Assembly (NCBI RefSeq): GCF_009389715.1
Contig: NC_052393.1
Coordinates: forward strand, 3,162,001 to 3,226,000
DNA from: Phoenix dactylifera
Taxonomy: Eukaryota; Streptophyta; Magnoliopsida; Arecales; Arecaceae
Direction of reading: 5' to 3'
DNA: 64,000 nucleotides
A model generated the notes under the pieces. That model saw nothing but the letters and a program-made list of their open reading frames with translations. It had not been told where the DNA came from and ran no database searches. Shown here piece after piece: positions 57,166 through 64,000 of the stretch. The first letter of the stretch is position 1. Each line of letters starts with the position of its first letter. A program made the position numbers and the translations under genes.

Positions 57166-60100
57166 TTATGCAGTATCTGCATAGAAGTCGTCAATTATGA
57201 TTCGAACTGCTATGGGAATCCTCACGGAGTGGCTTCCTCCATCACTCCAAGTTAAGCTTCCAAATGTATAGTCCCCTTGTATCTTGCGAGTTGATGTGAA
57301 AATTACCTTGAAAGTTTGCATCTTTGTAGTTGCATGGAAAATAAGGGAAGAAGGTTCCACAACCATCTTTACACCTGGAGGAGATTCAATGACTGCCGTA
57401 TAGCGTGCATTAACTTGACCAACATTTGTAACTGTTCTCCATGTCATTGCAGATGTCTTGAGATCAGGAATGGCAATTGAGGGCAGATTCAAATGATACA
57501 AAGGTCCTCCTGTCGCATTGCAACCTTCAGATCGACTAAGACTGCAATCGAAGAATCGAAGATAATCTTTTGGATTGATGTCATAGATAAGCCCAGGATC
57601 AGCGGCTCTGTTTGGGTTAATGTGTCCTCCGCCAAAGTCGAAAGGGTCAGCAACTTTTCTCACCGATCCCTCCGAAGAATCGAAGATAATCTTTTGGATT
57701 GATGTCATAGATAAGCCCAGGATCAGCGGCTCTGTTTGGGTTAATGTGTTCTCCGCCAAAGTCGAAAGGGTCAGCAACTTTTCTCACCGATCCCTCCGAA
57801 GAATCGAAGATAATCTTTTGGATTGATGTCATAGATAAGCCCAGGATCAGCGGCTCTGTTTGGGTTAATGTGTCCTCCGCCAAAGTCGAAAGGGTCAGCA
57901 ACTTTTCTCACCGATCCCTCCGCCGTTATCGGCATTCCATATTCATTAGTCACCGATGCTTCGAGCAGAGTCAGGTGCAAGTTAATACATTATCCGAGAA
58001 AAGATCAAACAAAGAATAAGTTGGGGATGCAATTCTGTACCAGTTGTGACAAGAGCTGATTTAATAGCTGCAGGAGACCAATTCGGATGCAGAGATTTGA
58101 GCAATGCTACCACTCCAGACACATGTGGGCATGCCATCGAGGTACCTGACTCGAATTCGTAATTGTTCTTCACTGCTGCTAGAATGGTGACTCCTGGGGC
58201 AGCAATATCAGGCTGTCCAAATTTCCAAGGGTGCTTTTTTTTTTTCAGAAGAATGTCCAATTGGAAATTTTAGATATGCTTTGATGGCTTTTCTATAAGA
58301 AAATCTTAAACTATGGAATCAAAGCTTTGTCTAGACTCTAGAGTAGCTCCATCCCCGAACATTATTGTCGGACATCTACCTATTTTCAGGGTTCCATTCT
58401 GAATCATTAGCTCTAAATGCTGCCTAAATATACTTGCTTTCGAAAACTTCAAGCAAATCACCGTCAGTGTTGTCAGTTGACATAGGTCATTATGCATGAT
58501 AGGGAATGGTTAGGTTTCATGAACTCAAATACCTTGAGCACTTCAGGAAATGTTGGACTGGGCCCTCTCGATGAGAAAGCTGCGACCTTCGGCGCAACAA
58601 CATTTCCTGTGGTGGAGCGAGTTGGAGAAATCTTCACCAATGGGGGCATATTTTTGCTATCCAGCAAATCAGTTGTTGAAGCAGAAGATCAGTTTCCCGT
58701 TTTGATGTTGGGATAGCTTCTCATGAAAGGCTAAGAGGAAGAAATACCCACCTCTCAGCTTTATCGCAATATTCGATCATCCGGAATGCAATTTCATAGT
58801 CCACAGCAGCGCCCGGGAATCCTTCCAATTGCGCGAAAAAATCTAGCAGATTGGTAGTGTACATGCCGAGAATGATACCCTTGCCCCCACCTTCCCTCAC
58901 GCTCAAAACTGCAGCGATTATACTCGACGGCGACAGGAAATTGGACGCCGATCCAAGAACGTAGCACAGCACAATCTTCCCCTTGACATCAGTAGCATTT
59001 ATAGCGGCAGCATCGCAGCTGCAAATTATCAAACGCCCCCTACTCAGTCTCGAGAAAAATAAATAATATGTCAGTACGGAGGACCAGATAGGTCATTCTC
59101 TTACCTTCTGGAGGGCACCACTAATTCCGTAAACTTGTCGTCATCTTTCTTGGTCTCATGATGCATGGATTGACCCTGCCAAGATACACAGATACATGAT
59201 TCTTCTTATTCTTTTCTTCTTCTTTTTTAAAGAAATGTTATGCTTAGGGCGGTGCGACTGCAGCTATCGTGTTACCACAAATTTCTGATTATTTCCAAGG
59301 GTGACGACCGTAGGGAAAGAGCGGTCGATCGTGCTTGCAGCGACCGTTATAACCCATGGAGATGAGTTCTCGACGGTCTGGAACGCGGGGCCGTCGTTTC
59401 CGCCGGAGAAGACAACGGTTATCCCCCTGGCGACGGCGTGTAAAGTTCCGGGCCACTCTGAAGGCTTACCAAGGGACAAAGATAGGACGTCAACGCCATC
59501 ATGGATGGCATCATCTATCGCCGCAAGGACATCCGCGTCGCTGCACTAGCCACGCCAGCACGCCTTGTAGATTGCCACCCAAGCACGAGGACTAGCTCCT
59601 CCTCGCGCTGCCCCAGCTGCCAGGCCCTGGAAGCTCACGTTCTCTACAAGTACACCAGCGGCAGTGGAGGCGGTGTGTGTTCCATGGCCGTCATGGTCTC
59701 GTGGAGACATGTATTCTCCATCGAGGTCCTCCCCATCGACCCCGCAGATATACCATCGGGCTCCGATTAACTTCTTGTTGCAGTGCTTCTTGGGATCAAA
59801 CAGTTGTCCCGCCTGACATCTTCCTTTCCACCGGGATGGCAAGGGACCAAAACCGTGGTCGTTGAAGCTTTTGGATTCTGGCCATATACCTGAAGGAAAG
59901 AAATTACGTCATTTGCCATCATCAGCTGATATATTGTGGACTTATCATGGGAGAATAGGTAAAAATCTTGAAGAAGCCGGACTGACCGGTATCGATGACT
60001 CCAATAATGACACCTTGGCTGCCTTTTGAAGCAATCCTGTGGCTGCAGGTTGGTAGTAATTTACGCCGAGAAAATCCCAGCTTCTAGTTGTGTGAACACG

Positions 60101-60986
60101 ATGCTTCCGGTTTGGCGTCACACTGAGCACCTCGGAAAAGTCTGCATGAATCAAAATTTATTAATAGCTTGCCTATCATTTTGACTTGAAAAGTTTTTCA
60201 CATTGACGCCTGGATTTCTACTCGAGGATCGGTATTGAGCATACAGAACCTGAAATTTTCTTTGCTTGAGGCTTCGTGAGCCTAGCTGCGAAGCCTGAAA
60301 ATCCATGCTTATAGCTGTAGACGATTGAATCTAGAGCTTCCTCCTTGCTGAAGCACCAATAATGCATTAAGTCAGTAATGTTTTAATTGAAAGGTTTCGA
60401 TGAAAGAAAGAAAAATATCACCGAAATTGGGATAGCACGAATATATAGGTGATGGAAATGAGAAGAGCAAGCTAGGCCAGACTCAAGCTCGGTCGGTATA
60501 TATATATTACAATCAACCAAAGGCTGGAACCAGCTCGTTTCATTTTGAGCTCAACTGATCAGGCCGCCCAAGGAACGGCTAGTCCAAGGAATTTGAAGAG
60601 AGCGCCCCAAGTCCTCCAAGGTGTTCTTATGTATATTCTGGCTTGATTGGAAAGAGCAGTCTTAATACAATTAAATAAAAATAGAAAATAAGTTTCATGT
60701 ATTTATTTTATTCATGTTTTTATTTTATTTTATTATTGTTATTTTTTGAGTTGATAAACTGGACAGGAATGAGCTGGGCAAAACCCATTCTCGGCTCGCT
60801 TACTAATGAATGAGCCTTTTTCTACCAAAATTACTTGACCTGCTGATGAACCACTTAGGCCATTCGGCAGCACCAAGAAAAGGGAGTAACTTGCCTTCCA
60901 AGGAGTGAAGTGAGCATTTCGTGGTGTGATGCAGTGACCAAGTTTGGATCTTCGTGTTGCTTCTCCCCCATGTACACTATGTACAA
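57166..60986 (-). pseudogene. Subtilisin-like serine protease (SBT3-like), pseudogene
   Basis: Exon blocks on the minus strand are 60986-60895 ([14 protein letters not shown]), 60347-60251 (I9 propeptide, [14 protein letters not shown]), 60141-59987 (TTRSWDFLGVNYY; catalytic Asp in GVIDTG), 59889-59276 (catalytic His in [14 protein letters not shown]), 59175-59105, 59018-58752 (protease-associated domain), about 58690-58533 (AAFSSRGPSP), 58212-58041 (catalytic Ser in [11 protein letters not shown]) and 57958-57166 (fibronectin-like end). Three lesions are visible. Exon 60141-59987 has a one-base indel before the Asp motif. TAG at 59548-59546 follows YKACWRG. Two extra 124-bp copies break the last exon. 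Related plant subtilases are secreted proteases. The signal peptide (about 61010-61100) is unclear. The first intron uses a GC donor. Confidence 0.88.
57549..57920. repeat. Three tandem 124-bp copies inside the last subtilase exon
   Basis: Units 57549-57672, 57673-57796 and 57797-57920 are nearly identical; I see one difference (GTGTCCTCC against GTGTTCTCC). Each encodes the segment from GSVRKVADPFDFGGG to KDYLRFF. The last exon is 793 nt. Without two copies it would be 545 nt, which fits the reading phase exactly, so the expansion is what disrupts the frame. Confidence 0.9.
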
Positions 60987-61099
60987 CTGAAATCCCAAAG
61001 AAGGGAATGTTAGAGAATAAACTCCCTAGTCCCTTCGTGTTTAGCAACAAGAATGCAAGAATTAACCTTTGTTGATTCCTCTGCTCCAGACGCCACCAT

Positions 61100-61548
61100 T
61101 TGGAAGCAAGGCAGAATAAAGAATACAACAAGGAGCAGCGAGGGATGTGGAAGTTGGGATCCCATCTTTGGTTATGCAGTAGATTGGGTCACCCTGAAGC
61201 CCTATTTATACTCAAATGTCAGCTGGCAGCTGAAAGATAAACAGTTAATTTTTTGTGCATTCACACTGATAAGAAATTGTACGATGAAGATGATCTAGTC
61301 TCTTCAACTCTCGTCCACCACGTGAATTTTTTATCTCCACGCAGCGGGACTACTGGACCTGTTCCTTGTTCTCGACAGCACGGTCCAAGGACACAACTTT
61401 CTTCGGAGGTTGGTAAAAGGCTTCTATCAGGGAGAAGATATGACCGCTTTTGCCAATCTCGTCGCTTCGCTAGATATTAGCGAGAACGCGGTCTCTTAGC
61501 TTTTGTTATGCAAACAGTCCTTATCGGCTGCCCTCCGGATGAGGGTAT
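61100..61548. other. Spacer between subtilase pseudogene and copia element
   Basis: This probably includes the former subtilase upstream region. I see no gene. Confidence 0.35.
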
Positions 61549-61949
61549 TGTTGAAATCAGCAAAAGTTGATTTTTTTTTGAATAGTCTAGATACATAATC
61601 AATCTAGATTCATGTAAGAATTATTAATATATTTATGTACTTATCCATCTTTATATCTTTTTATAATATCTGTTTATTTTTCTATGCAGTTATAATTACA
61701 TATAATTAATATGATTGTATGTACTAGAAGCTTCCATAAAATCTATAAAATACCTCCCATCTGTTGTATTTAGGAAATAGTTGTACTTGGGAAATAGAAC
61801 CACAAGTTGATTGCTCTCCATCTTTGTATTGAGTTCTTCAATTAATTGTTCACTCTTATTCATCTTTGGAGGTCTCTATTTGCAGCTTGCTTTTTTTTTC
61901 ACGTTGTGGCCGGCGGTCTTGGGCTAGTGTGACTTCGGTTACACTATCA
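61549..61949 (+). repeat. Probable 5' LTR of a Ty1/copia element
   Basis: The segment starts TGTTGAAATCAGC and ends ATCA, about 10 bp before a primer-binding-like site. A matching 3' LTR was not found in the window, so the boundaries rest on the TG...CA ends and position only. Confidence 0.5.
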
Positions 61950-63440
61950 TTTTGTATATGGTATCAAAACTATAAGGGCGCTAGCTGGTATGTGACAAGA
62001 CCCCTTAGTGAAGAAAATTAGTTGGTGCTCTAAGATGGATTTGAGTGGTCATATTAGTAGACTTGGTGTAGAATTGCTAAACCAGTCCAATTATAGAGTA
62101 TGGAGAATATGTATGGAGTCTTATTTTGTGGGTGAAAACTTGTGAGAGGTTGTGGGTGGAGTTGATACAGTAGCTCCAGAAATAATGCACAAAATGTTGA
62201 AGCTCTCAGGCGATGGAAGCAGATAAAAGCAAAGGATGAATTTGTCTAGAAACGATCTATTTCTCATGATTTGTTTGATCATATTATATGGTGCAATTCG
62301 GCAAGTGAAATATGGCAGACCCTTGAGCTCAACAAAAAGGATGTGGCTCGGCTGCAAATATTAGAGAACGAGCTGGCAAATATAACACAAGGTGATCTCT
62401 CAATTGCTCAAATCTTTCTGAAATTTAAAAATTTGTGTTCAGAAATTTCTCTTTTAGATCCGAAAGAACCAATTTCTGAAGTACGATTAAAGCATCATAT
62501 TGATCATGGCTTGAAACCAGAATATATTTCTTATATTATCTCAATCTAAGAATGGGCTTAACAACCATCTTTGGAAGCTTTTGAGAGATGCGAGTTGTGC
62601 AGGTTGAAAAAAAAGAAAATTTCTTTTCGATCAGATCAAAAACACCACATGACTCTTCTCCTCAATCATCATTAGGAGAGCAAAGAGAAATGGGGAGCTC
62701 AAGTTCTCACCAAAGTAATGGACAACAAGGAAGAAGTGATGAATTGGTGGCTAGTAATCGACAATTAAGGAGAATAATTGTCAAACCTACCTGTTATCGA
62801 GATAAAAATTTTGTAAGTACTTATTCTTGTTTCTTTGCCAATCCAATTGATGATGAGAGGAACCCTCTTATTATGATGAAGCTAAAGATATCAAGGAGTG
62901 GAAGCGTGCCATGGATGAAGAGATGAATGCTCCTATGAAAAATGAAACTAGGGACCTCATGCCTAAACCCAAGGATGTGCAACCTGTTTCATGTAAATGG
63001 GTGTACAGATAAAAAGAAAAGTTGAAGAAAGTGCCAACATATTCCAAGCAACGCTGGTTACTCATGGATTTTCTCAAACAAATGGAGAAGATTATGAAAG
63101 ACTTTTAGTCCCGTGGCTAAGATGATCTCAGTCTGTGTTGTGTTAGCTTTAGCAACTTGCTATGGTTGGAAATTATGGCAAGTTGATGTGAAAAATACTT
63201 TCCTATATGGAGAGCTTAATAAGGATATTTATATAAACCAGCCATTTGGTTATGTTTCTAGCACTCATCCAAATTTTGTGTGTACGCTCAAGAAAGCTCT
63301 TTGTGGGCTAAAACAAGCTCCAAGAGCTTGGTACGGTAAAATTGTTCGATATTTACAATTTTGTGGATATGTTGCTTCTAATTCATATCTAAGTTTGTTT
63401 ATCAAGAAGCATGAAGGATTACATCTAATAATTGACAGCT
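61549..63440 (+). mobile_element. Degenerate Ty1/copia retrotransposon
   Basis: In order, the region has a probable LTR, a primer-binding-like site at 61959-61970 (TGGTATCAAAAC), gag remnants from the ATG at 62035 and reverse transcriptase blocks from about 62900. The gag region reads MDLSGHISRLGVELL, SNYRVWRICMESYF and later LEAFERCELCRLKK-like. RT blocks include VSCKWVYR, VAKMISVCVVLALATCYGW, KLWQVDVKNTFLYGEL, INQPFGYVSSTHPN and CTLKKALCGLKQAPRAWY. Protease and most of the integrase are missing. Stops and frameshifts are frequent. The sequence stops resembling copia at about 63435, in the middle of RT. Confidence 0.8.
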
Positions 63441-63474
63441 CCAATAACAAGAATCTCATCTGCAGGATTATGCC

Positions 63475-63657
63475 AGCCTTTTTGCCATCATTATAGAAGG
63501 AAGGCCTAGATGGTAAGGGATCATATATACCGGAGAAAAGACATTCTAACCACCCTTCATCAACTGAAGCTAAAGCAGACTCCCAATTCTTGAAAATATA
63601 TTGTATACTATCTTGCGTCGCTAACCGCCGACGCTTATAATTCTTGAAAGGTCCCAT
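63475..63657 (-). other. Unrecognised ATG-initiated coding-like segment
   Basis: From the ATG at 63657 the minus strand reads MGPFKNYKRRRLATQDSIQY, then IFKNWESALASVDEGWLECL and FSGIYDPLPSRPSFYNDGKK. The composition looks protein-like, but I do not recognise it. It abuts the point where the copia reverse transcriptase breaks off, so it may be a gene exon or part of another repeat. The open frame runs on into the copia sequence, which is probably not part of it. Confidence 0.25.
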
Positions 63658-64000
63658 ATCACGTCACAATGCTGCAAGATCTCCATCAGTGTCTCCACAA
63701 AATAAACCCAAGACCAGAAAACAAAAAGGCCGAAAAACCAAATGACGCAGAACTTCCAACCAAACTAGAGAGCCAACAAAACCGAACCCACAAGCAGCAA
63801 GCAGGATGCCTTGATCATGCGGATCTGAAGGGATATAATTACTCTAAAAATTGCTTCTATCCATCCCCTCTATTTGATGTCTAATCTTCCAGTTCCCCCT
63901 AGACTCATCAGCATGGTTGAGACAGAATGTAGATCATTCTTATGGAGGCATGCTGCTGATCAAAGGAAAAAATTCATTTGCTCAACTGGAAAACAATGTG
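63658..64000. other. Right edge, nothing recognised
   Basis: I found no domain, RNA gene or repeat in the last 340 bp. Confidence 0.35.

Noticed and set aside
1-64000. A previously undescribed multigene system
   Set aside because: The genes are unrelated housekeeping or organelle-targeted plant genes with no shared orientation or function. I see no cluster logic and prefer not to invent one.

Overview
This window is nuclear DNA of a flowering plant. Its genes have plant-style introns. They encode a DYW-class organellar RNA-editing PPR protein, a plastid mTERF protein and a plastid-type pyruvate dehydrogenase subunit, and they sit among LTR retrotransposons, LINEs and small inverted-repeat elements. 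The GC-rich first exons in an AT-rich background suggest a monocot. A palm-like genome is my guess, but the sequence does not prove it.

Layout, left to right. A ribosomal protein uL2/RPL8 first exon (minus strand) is preceded by a TATA box and a telo-box; its long first intron runs off the left edge. An intact, intronless DYW-PPR gene resembling OTP84 follows (4.7-7.4 kb). A composite AT-rich inverted-repeat element fills 7.6-10.5 kb. A LINE RNase H remnant ends exactly at the start codon of a plastid-type PDH E1-alpha gene (11.3-13.7 kb), which looks dead because it lacks about 50 nt of a conserved segment. Next come an inverted-repeat element full of tandem repeats (15.6-17.1 kb) and a degenerate, colinear piece of plastid DNA (matK, trnK 3' exon, psbA; about 20.0-21.7 kb). 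A six-exon START-domain membrane protein gene (minus, 21.9-26.3 kb) follows. A young Ty3/gypsy LTR retrotransposon of 8.1 kb (28.8-36.9 kb) has a perfect 5-bp target duplication. After it lie LINE and Ty1/copia fragments, a Tourist-like MITE, a small unknown gene (43.1 kb) and a CACTA transposon end (44.9 kb). The right third holds an MTERF8/PTAC15-like gene (46.4-47.9 kb), a processed COG4 pseudogene (48.4-48.8 kb), a five-exon EMC8/9 gene with a 5-kb intron (50.2-56.1 kb), a subtilase pseudogene broken by a 124-bp tandem triplication (57.2-61.0 kb) and a decayed Ty1/copia element (61.5-63.4 kb).

The genes do not form a pathway or cluster; they are ordinary, independently transcribed plant genes. 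Three (OTP84-like, MTERF8-like, PDH E1-alpha-like) would act in plastids, one in the ER membrane complex, one in the ribosome and one as a membrane lipid-transfer-like protein. I found no convincing new multigene system. The most informative observations are the plastid insertion, three clear pseudogenes with identifiable lesions, the young retrotransposon and the tandem-repeat-filled inverted-repeat element. All exon boundaries were placed by eye from splice signals, reading phase and remembered family sequences. No database search was run.
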